Shown: piece after piece, positions 34,424 to 42,175 of the stretch | Position numbering within the stretch: the first letter of the stretch is position 1 | How the letters are laid out: the number at the start of each line of letters is the position of its first letter | Source of the DNA: Pseudobdellovibrionaceae bacterium | GTDB lineage: Bacteria; Bdellovibrionota; Bdellovibrionia; Bdellovibrionales; JAMPXM01 | DNA: 64,000 nt | Assembly: GCA_021463345.1 (NCBI GenBank) | Contig: JAJTYM010000017.1 | Coordinates: forward strand, 1 to 64,000 | Reading direction: 5' to 3' | Notes under the pieces: model-generated | What the model saw: only the letters and a program-made list of their open reading frames with translations | Database searches by the model: none | Told to the model about the DNA's origin: nothing | Made by a program: the position numbers and the translations under genes

Positions 34424-37400
34424 ATGACGACACTTCGGCACGGATGGAACACGCGCCTCAGGCCGCCCGCGAGCGTTCTCGCGGGCTTGGCGGTCGTTTG
34501 GGCGGCTCTGATCGGTTTCGCCGCGTTCACCGGTTCATCGATCGACCCTCCCCTGTCGGTGGAGTTGTCCAGCGCCGCGCCGGCGCGCTGGGAGCAGCCG
34601 CTCGGCCTCGGGACTCCTTCGGAACAGGCCGAGGCTTTGGCGCGGATCCGCAACCAACTGCCGGCCGTCCTCTCCGGCGCGGCGACTTACGATCGTGACC
34701 TCCTGGGCCTGCTCGGCCTGCAGCACGCGGTCGTTCGCGATCTGATCGACGATCCGGTCTATCGCGCCCTGAGCGCGCAACGCTCGCACGGCCTGATCGA
34801 CATCGAGGTCGGCGTCAAGATCGGTTCGAGGCCGGCGGCCCGGAACGCGGTGCCCACGATCGATCGGTCCGCGATCGAAAGTTGGAAGGCCGGCTTGCTC
34901 GGTTCGTTCGAGAGCGTGGTCGACGACGATCGGGCCGCCGCGGACGGGCTTTTCGTGAACGCGCTGCTCAGAGCGCTCAAGTCCGGAGCCGTCGGTCGCC
35001 CGGGAAGCATCGTCGAAGCCTTGGTCACCACGCTTCCGCCTGAGCGGAGAAAAGACGCCCTCGCGCGGGCCGCCGCCTCCCAGCCGGCCGCGTTCGCGCA
35101 CCTCCTGCCGAAGGAGCTGATCTCGGCTGGGTTTCCCGCTGGGAATTTCGGATGGACGGACCCCTCTTTGGACGCGTCGACGGTTTTGAGCCGGCTCGCC
35201 GCGGCTCGCGACGCCGAGGGGCACGTTCTCCATTTGTTGCAGATCCATCTCCTCTTGCAGGGCGGCGGTCAAGGAGGGGCCGGTCGGCTCGCGGGCCGGG
35301 CCGGGGACGTCGGCAAACGCTTGGCGAGCCTTGACGAGGGCTCGTTCTCCTCGCTGATCCGATCCGACGATCTCGCTCGCGAACTCGCGGCGCTTCGCAA
35401 GACCCTGCTCGCCCGGGACAAAACGGTCGATGAGCCGTTCAGGGCCGCCGTACGCCTGCTCAAGGAGCGTGTCCGCCGCTTGTCGGCCGATGCGGTGGCG
35501 ACGAACGAGGTTTTCGATGAGCGACTGGTCCTCAAAGAAGCGCCGCCGCTCCTGGCGGCTTTCCGAGGCTTCGTCGGGAACGATGGGGCGACTGAACGCT
35601 CGTCGATTTACGCCAACTCGCCGAACGAGCGCGTCTTCCTGATTTTCGATCGGCTCGGAAACGTCAAGGGCTACGCGGCTGGCACGGTCGTCGTTTCCGG
35701 CGCGCGCCGGTTGTTCTACGCCCACACCATCAACGGCCCCAATCTGAGCGCGGCCGCCGCCGAAGCGATTCTCCTCGCGTTCAAGCGCTCGTCGCGCGAA
35801 CTGAACGTCGCCGACGTCGTGATCCCGTCGGCCCACGCGGTCTTCGCCAAAATGAACTACGCCTCTTTGCGGGCGGCTTACGAGAAAGCGTCGACAGGCC
35901 GGTCCGTCGCGATCCAGCATCCGGACGCCCCTTTGCGGGCGAAGTTCGCGCGCTTGCTCGGGAGCCCTTCGGGACATGACGGCCCGGAGGCGAATTCGCA
36001 GGCGCGTCTCGTCTGGGCTGACGGGCCCGCGGCGGGGGACACGGTCGTTCGCGTCGGTCCCGGGTCGCTCACGGCGCCCGTCGCGGGCGCCGTGAGCGGC
36101 GGCGATCTGGCGATCCTCGCGGTAAGCCTCGAGTTGTCGGGTCGTGGCTCCGGTCCCGCTTGGAGCGAGGTTCTCCGCGCGGGAGGGTTCACCGAGCGGG
36201 ACGTGAGAGAAGCGTCCGCGGCGATGAGGAACGAGCACCAGCTTCCGATCGAGGAGTTCAGGCGGGCCCTCGGCGGGACGTTGTTGGGGCGCCTCGGCGT
36301 CCGCCTCGACGATGCGTCGATGGCGCGCGATTGGCCGTTGTTCATCATGGGCCAGATGAACGCGGTCGACGCTCTGGAACCGCGCAACGCCGCGCTCACC
36401 AAGAGCTTCGTTTCTGCGGCGATCGCCCGCGAAGCCGGCGACGTCGTCGGGCGCCTCTTGGACCTTCATGGCCCGTACGTTCTCTCCGAGCCGGGATGGC
36501 GCGAGCGGATCGCGCGGTCCGATGGATTGATCACGGAGATCATGCCGCGGCTCGGGCTGCTCGATCGCTGGCCGGCGGAGCTGAAGGCTGAAATCGCGGG
36601 CAAGATCCGTGAGCGGGAACCGAGGTTGCTCGAATTCCACCGAACCCTCGCCGCTGCCGGAACGAGCGCGGAATTCCTGGCCCGGGTTCCGCCCGGACGG
36701 ACCGACAAGGCGGCCTGGGTGCGCTTGGGCGTCCGTTCGGCGCTCGATCACTTCCTGTCGATGGGCCCGAACGCGGAGGAGGTCCGCAGGCTCGCGCAAT
36801 GGATGCACGATTACGACGAGATCGCCCTCATCAAGGAAAGAGCGCTCGCGCGCTCCAGGGGAGCCGGGGAATTCCTGCGCGTCAGCGACGACGATGACGG
36901 CGAGGCGCCCGCGTTCTCCCGGGTGAGCCCGCGGAAAACCTGGACGGCGCGCTTGACGCGATTCATGAACTTGAACCCGACGGTCGAACAGGTGAACGCG
37001 TTCCGCCGTCGCGCGAGGACGATCGAGGACGACCTGGAGGCGGTCCGCAGGGCTTCGGCGCGCCTGGATTCGGCGGGAGATTTCCTCAAACTCACGGGAT
37101 TCCGGAAAATCGATCGCGCCGGGGCCGATGATCCCCACTCCAGGGCCCTTCGCCGGCACCTCGAGGGGAGCATCGAGGCCTTCGCGCGGTTGGAGCCGAC
37201 GAGCGGGGAGGTCAATGAGTTCCGTCGCCAGCTGTTCCATCGCGACGGCGACTTCAGATTGATGGAGCTCGTCGCCCCGAAGATCACGAAGGCCGGCGAT
37301 TTCCTGGAGATCGTGCGGATGTACGATGACGTTCGCGCCGCGCTTCCGGACGCGTACTCCAAGCGCACGCGCGAGTTCGTGGATGCGCACGTCGATATGT

Positions 37401-37999
37401 TCCTGAACCTTCGGCCCACGCCGTCCGAGGTGAACGCCTACAGGCGGAGAACGATGTCGCCCGCCACGGATCTGGCGCTCCTGAGCGCGGCCCTGCAGGC
37501 CCCGGCTTCGGCCGGGGAGATGGTCGAGCTTCTCGATCTCCACGGCGAGAACCCTCCTGGGATGGGAGCCGGGTTCGTCGCGCGGATGCGGGAGCTGGCC
37601 GAAGCGAACGTCGACCGGTTTCTGGGGCGCGCGCCGAACGCCGAGCAAGTCGCGGCGTATCGCAAATGGACGGGCGATCCGGGGGCGGAGCTCAAGTTGG
37701 TCGACGCCGGCATCAGGCTCGCGACGAGCAAGGAAGATGTCTTGCGCCACGTCGCGCGGCGCATGCGGGCGCGCACGGCCGAAGCCGACAGGGCTTGGGC
37801 GGCGCTTCTCGAGAGGGAGTTCCCGCGTTTCCTGAAGCTGTCGCCGACCGGATCCGAAGTCGATCTTTACCTGAGGAACTTCGGGGACGCCGCCGCGATC
37901 GCGCGGTTGAACGCGTACCGGAGGAGCCTCGAAACCGCTCCGTCTACTTGGGACGGCCGTGTTCGGTCGTGGTTCGGCGGCGCCGCGAGCGCGCCATAG
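34424..37999 (+). CDS. Large membrane-anchored protein with six 73-residue repeats
   Basis: I recognise no named family. ATG 34424 is chosen because it begins a signal-anchor (TRLRPPASVLAGLAVVWAAL); the frame reaches back to 34292 without support. The 1191-aa product has three parts. The first is a helical N-terminal region. The second is a middle domain (about 35585-35960) with strand-turn content (RVFLIFDRLGNVKGYAAGTV, then RLFYAHTIN and DVVIPSAHAVFAKMNYASLR) that recalls an acetyltransferase fold. The third is a C-terminal array of six repeats starting near residues 776, 846, 919, 992, 1065 and 1135. Each repeat opens with xFLxLxPTxxEVNxYRR and closes with a GDFL-like motif. It is probably exposed to the periplasm and stands alone. 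Confidence 0.78.
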   Translation: MTTLRHGWNTRLRPPASVLAGLAVVWAALIGFAAFTGSSIDPPLSVELSSAAPARWEQPLGLGTPSEQAEALARIRNQLPAVLSGAATYDRDLLGLLGLQHAVVRDLIDDPVYRALSAQRSHGLIDIEVGVKIGSRPAARNAVPTIDRSAIESWKAGLLGSFESVVDDDRAAADGLFVNALLRALKSGAVGRPGSIVEALVTTLPPERRKDALARAAASQPAAFAHLLPKELISAGFPAGNFGWTDPSLDASTVLSRLAAARDAEGHVLHLLQIHLLLQGGGQGGAGRLAGRAGDVGKRLASLDEGSFSSLIRSDDLARELAALRKTLLARDKTVDEPFRAAVRLLKERVRRLSADAVATNEVFDERLVLKEAPPLLAAFRGFVGNDGATERSSIYANSPNERVFLIFDRLGNVKGYAAGTVVVSGARRLFYAHTINGPNLSAAAAEAILLAFKRSSRELNVADVVIPSAHAVFAKMNYASLRAAYEKASTGRSVAIQHPDAPLRAKFARLLGSPSGHDGPEANSQARLVWADGPAAGDTVVRVGPGSLTAPVAGAVSGGDLAILAVSLELSGRGSGPAWSEVLRAGGFTERDVREASAAMRNEHQLPIEEFRRALGGTLLGRLGVRLDDASMARDWPLFIMGQMNAVDALEPRNAALTKSFVSAAIAREAGDVVGRLLDLHGPYVLSEPGWRERIARSDGLITEIMPRLGLLDRWPAELKAEIAGKIREREPRLLEFHRTLAAAGTSAEFLARVPPGRTDKAAWVRLGVRSALDHFLSMGPNAEEVRRLAQWMHDYDEIALIKERALARSRGAGEFLRVSDDDDGEAPAFSRVSPRKTWTARLTRFMNLNPTVEQVNAFRRRARTIEDDLEAVRRASARLDSAGDFLKLTGFRKIDRAGADDPHSRALRRHLEGSIEAFARLEPTSGEVNEFRRQLFHRDGDFRLMELVAPKITKAGDFLEIVRMYDDVRAALPDAYSKRTREFVDAHVDMFLNLRPTPSEVNAYRRRTMSPATDLALLSAALQAPASAGEMVELLDLHGENPPGMGAGFVARMRELAEANVDRFLGRAPNAEQVAAYRKWTGDPGAELKLVDAGIRLATSKEDVLRHVARRMRARTAEADRAWAALLEREFPRFLKLSPTGSEVDLYLRNFGDAAAIARLNAYRRSLETAPSTWDGRVRSWFGGAASAP

Positions 38000-38389
38000 G
38001 TCAAAGAATTAGAGCCCGGATCCATATAAAGGAAAAGACATCATTGAGGGAAAGAGCCCGGGGATGCGTTCGCGCAATGATGAAGCAACATCAGCTCGAT
38101 GTAGCTCGAATTGATTTGATGGCAGGGATGACAGATCGATATGCCACGGAGTTTTGGGAATCGATTCAATATCCAATAAAGCTTAGAAAAGCGGTGTAGC
38201 TATTCCCATCTTTGGCCTGACAGCGGCAATTCCGTCGCCGCTATAGCCGACAGTTTCGCGAAAACTCCTCCATCTTGACGACAAGGATTTCCACCGCCAA
38301 TTGGGAGGAGGCCGAAAAGAACCCCTTTGGCCATCGCTTCGATCAACTTCAACCTACCCTAAATTCGGAGAGAGACCGGGAGGCGTTTC
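38000..38389. other. AT-richer gap with a gene remnant
   Basis: These 390 bp are visibly more AT-rich than both flanks, especially 38000-38210. A short coding remnant is annotated at 38077-38199. The rest (38200-38389) shows only short frames without ribosome sites. Confidence 0.5.
38077..38199 (+). pseudogene. C-terminal remnant of a dGTPase-like gene
   Basis: The 40-residue frame contains LMAGMTDRYATEFW. This matches the conserved C-terminal signature (AGMTDRYA) of dNTP triphosphohydrolases of the dgt type. Nothing upstream in any frame resembles the HD catalytic part, so only the 3' end remains. The HD gene at 11750 is of a different subgroup and does not carry this ending. It may mark a deletion or an insertion-scar boundary. 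Confidence 0.45.
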
Positions 38390-39895
38390 TCACGCCGGGG
38401 CGTCGAGGTCGGTGTCCGCGCTTTTTTTCGCCGACGAGAGCGCCGCTTCGGTCGCTTCCTTGAGCTCCCGGCTGGCGCGCTCGATCTTCGTTTCGGGTTT
38501 GAAAGCCAGCCCCTCGCGTTCCATCCACTCCCGGAGGGCGGAGCGGGCGTTGGCGATCTGCATTCCGCGTTTGACTTGTTTGTCGATGCGGCCCTCGATG
38601 GGCGGCAGCAGGCCGAAATTGATGTTGGTCGGCTGGAAGCGGTCTTTGGTTTCGTCGGTGATCGCGTTCCACAGCGAGCCGATCGCGGTTTCGCGTGGAG
38701 GCGCCGCGGTCCCGTTCGCGCCGCGGACTTTCCGGTCGAGGAAACGCGCGACGAGCAGGCCGATGCAAGCCGACTCGAAATAGCCCTCGACGCCCGTGAT
38801 CTGTCCGGCGAAGAACAGCAGCGGGTCTTTCCGGCTCGAGAGGTCCCGGTTCAGCCGTTGAGGCGTGTTGATGTAGAGGTTGCGGTGGATGCTTCCGAGC
38901 TTGAGGAACTCGGCGCTTTCGAGGCCCGGGATCAAGCGGAAGACGTCCTTTTGGTCGCCGTAAGACATCTTCGTCTGGAAGCCGACCATGTTGTAGGCCG
39001 TTCCCTCCCTGTTGTCCTGGCGGAGCTGCACGACCGCGTAAGGGAAGTTGCCGGTGCGGGGATCGCGCAGGCCCTTGCCGCTCATCGGGCCGAAGCGCGG
39101 CGTCTGATCGCCTCGTTCGAGCATCGCCTCGATGGGCATGCAGCTTTCGAAGTAGGGCGTGTTCTTTTCGAACTCTTTCGGCTCGATCTTGCGCGCGGCT
39201 TTGATCGCCTCGATGAAAAAGAAATACTCCCGCTTGCTCATCGGGCAGTTGATGTAGTCCTTGGTGCCTTTGTCCCATCGGTCGGCCTTCCAGGCGACAT
39301 CCATGTTGATGGACTCGGTGGCGACGATCGGCGCGATGGCGTCGAAAAAATAAAGGAACTCGTCGCCGAAATGCGCGCGCATGTCGTGGGCGAGAGGTTC
39401 GTGAGTCAGCGGTCCCGTCGCGACCACGCAGGGACGCGGGATCTCGGCGAGGCCGCGCACGGCCCGGTTTTCGATCCGGATGCTCGGGTGCGAGCGGAGC
39501 GCTTCGGTGACGAGGCGGCTGAAGAGGTCGCGGTCCATGCTCAGCGACTGTCCCGCCGGGACGCGGGCGCCCAGAGCGACTTCGAGGATTTTCGAACCGA
39601 GCTGTTCGGCCTCCCATTTGAGCTGGCCCGGCGCGGCCGATTCGTTGAGGCTGCCGAAGGAATTGCTGCAGACCAGTTCCGCGAAATTCCGGCTCTTGTG
39701 CGCGGGCGTCAAGGTCGCGTCGCGCATCTCGATCAAAACCACGGAATAGCCCATTTGCGCCAATTGCCAAGCGCATTCGCTGCCGGCGAGCCCGGCCCCG
39801 ACGACGTGCACGGTCGATCGGCCTGATGTCTCCACTGGGGCGTCCGTCAGTGCATTCGTCGGTTCATTCGTCGGTGACGGGTCTGTCATCGTCAT
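38390..39895 (-). CDS. trmFO: tRNA (uracil-54-C5) methyltransferase, folate/FAD-dependent
   Basis: TrmFO makes ribothymidine at position 54 of tRNAs using methylene-tetrahydrofolate and FADH2. The FAD-binding VHVVGAGLAGSECAWQLAQ starts near residue 29. The family-typical ELVCSNSFGS, MSGKGLRDPRTGNFPYAVVQ, FAGQITGVEGYFESA and TNINFGLLPP follow. The length of 501 aa exceeds the usual 435-470 because of an unusual N-terminal tail made of short repeats (PTNEPTNALTDAP) and a charged C-terminal tail. Two start codons sit two codons apart (MTM). It is divergent from the DciA-like gene, 20 bp away. It shares the folate pool with thyA/folA. Confidence 0.96.
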   Translation of the reverse strand: MTMTDPSPTNEPTNALTDAPVETSGRSTVHVVGAGLAGSECAWQLAQMGYSVVLIEMRDATLTPAHKSRNFAELVCSNSFGSLNESAAPGQLKWEAEQLGSKILEVALGARVPAGQSLSMDRDLFSRLVTEALRSHPSIRIENRAVRGLAEIPRPCVVATGPLTHEPLAHDMRAHFGDEFLYFFDAIAPIVATESINMDVAWKADRWDKGTKDYINCPMSKREYFFFIEAIKAARKIEPKEFEKNTPYFESCMPIEAMLERGDQTPRFGPMSGKGLRDPRTGNFPYAVVQLRQDNREGTAYNMVGFQTKMSYGDQKDVFRLIPGLESAEFLKLGSIHRNLYINTPQRLNRDLSSRKDPLLFFAGQITGVEGYFESACIGLLVARFLDRKVRGANGTAAPPRETAIGSLWNAITDETKDRFQPTNINFGLLPPIEGRIDKQVKRGMQIANARSALREWMEREGLAFKPETKIERASRELKEATEAALSSAKKSADTDLDAPA

Positions 39896-39915
39896 GATAG
39901 GGTCCTTGAATCGTT

Positions 39916-40308
39916 ATGGCATTCAGTTCGGACAAGGGCGATAAGCCGAAGAAAAAACGCCTCACTCGCGGCCATCTGACATCGGGTGCCGATGTCCTAC
40001 AGGCGCTGCTCATGAATGGCAAGTCCCAGTTAGGAGACGGCTTTTTGCGCTGGAGGCTGGAGCAGGCGTGGCCCGAGGTGGTCGGTGAAACGATCGCGGC
40101 GCAGACGCTGCCATGCGCTCTGGAGCGCGGGGTTCTCCATATTTGGGTCCGTCACTCGGTATGGATGCAGCAGCTCTGGTTTTTCAAGGATATGATCCGT
40201 GGCAAGGTGAACGATTACCTCCACGCCGAGCACGTCAGGGACGTGAAGTTCACGCTGAACCGCCGCGCGGCGGTGAACGCCCTGGGGTCGGGAGGGGCAT
40301 CCACGTGA
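39916..40308 (+). CDS. DUF721/DciA-like protein
   Basis: This 130-aa protein matches the DUF721 group, whose member DciA loads or handles the replicative helicase in many bacteria that lack DnaC. Seen are a basic N-terminus (KPKKKRLTRGHL), the domain start RWRLEQAWPEVVG with the typical W-xx-VVG, and LERGVLHIWVRHSVWMQQLWFFKDMI. Its exact role here is by family only. It is a single gene, convergent with exbD. Confidence 0.8.
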   Translation: MAFSSDKGDKPKKKRLTRGHLTSGADVLQALLMNGKSQLGDGFLRWRLEQAWPEVVGETIAAQTLPCALERGVLHIWVRHSVWMQQLWFFKDMIRGKVNDYLHAEHVRDVKFTLNRRAAVNALGSGGAST

Positions 40309-40326
40309 CCCTCGCCTCGAGGGGGT
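40308..40326. terminator. Hairpin after the DciA-like gene
   Basis: ACCCTCG pairs with CGAGGGG over a CCT loop, immediately at the stop codon, in the gap before the convergent exbD. No T run follows. Confidence 0.33.
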
Positions 40327-40395
40327 GAAGAGCGGAGTCGGCCTCCGCCGGCCCCTCGCCTCCGCCCTTGCCCTCGCCCGCCGAAAGCAACCGTG

Positions 40396-40806
40396 TCACT
40401 TCTTCTGGATGCTGAAGGCGATTTTTTTCAAACCGCCGGATTTGATCGAGTCGACGAGCTCGGTGATCATCTCGAGGGTCGCGTTCTTGTCCGCGACCAG
40501 GATCACGCCCGTATCGGGGTTCGCGGCGGAGCGCCTTTTGGTTTCCTCCACGAGATCGCCGAGGCTCGCCGTTTTGTTGTTCACGAAGAGCTCGCCTCCC
40601 TTGCCCAAGACCACTTTCATGGGTTTGGCGTCTTTCGGGATGTCCTTGGCCGAGGACGACGGCAAGGTGATGTCGATCTTCGGGTTCATCACCAAGGGCG
40701 CGGCCACCATGAAAATGATCAGCACGACCAGGATGATGTCGACGAGCGGGACGATGTTGATGCCGACGATGGCCTGTCCTTCTCCGGACGACGATTGAAC
40801 TTCCAT
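40396..40806 (-). CDS. exbD: ExbD/TolR-family proton channel subunit
   Basis: This 136-aa inner-membrane protein with a periplasmic domain works with ExbB to drive TonB by proton flow. The single membrane helix contains the essential Asp (NIVPLVDIILVVLIIFMVAA). The periplasmic part includes GVILVADKNATLEMITELVD. It lies 4 bp after exbB and is the last gene of a receptor-tonB-exbB-exbD operon, so ExbD is preferred over TolR. Confidence 0.92.
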   Translation of the reverse strand: MEVQSSSGEGQAIVGINIVPLVDIILVVLIIFMVAAPLVMNPKIDITLPSSSAKDIPKDAKPMKVVLGKGGELFVNNKTASLGDLVEETKRRSAANPDTGVILVADKNATLEMITELVDSIKSGGLKKIAFSIQKK

Positions 40807-40810
40807 GGTT

Positions 40811-41449
40811 TCACCCCTTGCGCGCGGCGCCGGTCGAGAGTTTCGAGTACATCAGGCAGAGATCCTTGGCGGCGTCGACGTTGCCGAGGATCAGCGACAC
40901 TTTTTTCTGGAAAAAGTTGAAGCCGATGACCGCGGGGATCGCGAGCGCGAGTCCGACGGCGGTCGATACCAGCGCGTGCGCGATGCCGGCCATGACGACC
41001 TCGTTGCCGCCGCCCGCGGATTTCGCCATGTCGTCGAACGCCTTCATGATGCCCATGACCGTTCCGAGCAGGCCGATGTAGGGCGCGTTGGAAGCGATCG
41101 TGCCGAGCAGGTTGAGGTTCCTCTCGAGGCGCGGTTTTTCGATCGCTTTGAACGACTGGAAAAGCTCGTGCAGGCCGTCCATGCCGAACTTGCGCACGTG
41201 ACTGAGCCCGTATCCGACGGCCCGCCCTTCGAGCGACGAGGTCTTCTCCGGCACCGTCTCGAGGATCTCGGGACTCTGGGTCTCGACCGCCGCGCGGAAC
41301 CGCTCCGACATCCCGCGACTGTCGCGACTCATCTTGCGAAGAACGAAATACCTCTCCATCATGATGGCGCCGCTGACGACGCTCAGGAAACCCATGAAGT
41401 AGAGGATGAAGTGAGCGGATGCTTCCGCGATTTTGAAAAGAACGTCCAT
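40811..41449 (-). CDS. exbB: ExbB/TolQ/MotA-family proton channel
   Basis: This 212-aa inner-membrane protein has three membrane helices: near HFILYFMGFLSVVSGAIMM, near LNLLGTIASNAPYIGLLGTV and near ALVSTAVGLALAIPAVIGF. GLLGTVMGIMKAF is the family motif. ATG 41449 is preferred over ATG 41461 because the GGAGGG just after the first ATG is well placed (4 nt) as a ribosome site for the second. The operon context indicates ExbB rather than TolQ or MotA. Confidence 0.93.
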   Translation of the reverse strand: MDVLFKIAEASAHFILYFMGFLSVVSGAIMMERYFVLRKMSRDSRGMSERFRAAVETQSPEILETVPEKTSSLEGRAVGYGLSHVRKFGMDGLHELFQSFKAIEKPRLERNLNLLGTIASNAPYIGLLGTVMGIMKAFDDMAKSAGGGNEVVMAGIAHALVSTAVGLALAIPAVIGFNFFQKKVSLILGNVDAAKDLCLMYSKLSTGAARKG

Positions 41450-41492
41450 TGAGCCCTCCATGAAAAGTTTGAAGAAATCCGGGAATCCCGCT

Positions 41493-42149
41493 TCACATCG
41501 TTTCCGTGTCTTGCAGCTTGAACTCGACGCGCACCTGGTGGTTCGCCTTGCGAACCGGATGGCCAGAGCCGTCGATGAACGGTTTGTACTTCCATTTCGA
41601 AACCGCCCGGCGCGCCTCGCTCTCGAACACCTCGGCTTGGGAGCCTCCGACCGTTCGGATGTTGTCGACCGAGCCGTCCTCGGTGACGTCGATCTTCAGA
41701 TCGACATGGCCCTCCGTCCCGGCCAACAGGGCTTCCCTGGGGTACTTCGGCTTGATCTTGTAATAGGGCGCGTCGGCCGCCGATGCGCCGGACGGCCCCG
41801 CCGCGCCCGCCGTCGCCGCGGGCTTGGCTTCTTGAGTGCCGGCGATCGTCGACGACTCGTCCTGCAGCTCGCGAGGCGCGTCGTCGGTCCTCGCGGTTGA
41901 AGGTTCGGGCGGAACGTCGTCGACCTCTTGTCGAGCGACCGGGCGCGGCTGCGCGGGCGTTTCCGGCGGCGCTTCGTCGAACTGCTCGTAGCCGAGGTCG
42001 ACGTATTCTTGCGCGTCGTCGAAAACGGCTTCGGGCTGGCGCGCCAGGTAGAACGCGACGCTCGCGCCGATCGTGACGTGGAGCAGGAGCGAGAGGGAGA
42101 AGAACGAGGATCCCCTCACCAGGCCCGAGCTCGATAATGTTCTTTCCAT
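41493..42149 (-). CDS. tonB: TonB energy-transducing protein
   Basis: This 218-aa protein spans the inner membrane once (FFSLSLLLHVTIGASVAFYL). It has a Pro/Glu-rich periplasmic spacer with a DDA/DDV-rich region and an Ala/Gly-rich stretch. The C-terminal TonB domain contains IKPKYPREALLAGTEGHVDL and SKWKYKPFIDGSG. It would pass energy from ExbB-ExbD to the receptor upstream. GAGGAGC lies 5 nt before ATG 42149. The frame continues upstream as antisense-like noise inside the receptor gene and is ignored. Confidence 0.93.
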   Translation of the reverse strand: MERTLSSSGLVRGSSFFSLSLLLHVTIGASVAFYLARQPEAVFDDAQEYVDLGYEQFDEAPPETPAQPRPVARQEVDDVPPEPSTARTDDAPRELQDESSTIAGTQEAKPAATAGAAGPSGASAADAPYYKIKPKYPREALLAGTEGHVDLKIDVTEDGSVDNIRTVGGSQAEVFESEARRAVSKWKYKPFIDGSGHPVRKANHQVRVEFKLQDTETM

Positions 42150-42175
42150 GGCCGCTCCTCGTCTCTTGACAGCGG

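Noticed and set aside
38275-38463. 62-aa plus-strand frame before trmFO
   Set aside because: It runs into the trmFO 3' end antisense and has no ribosome site.
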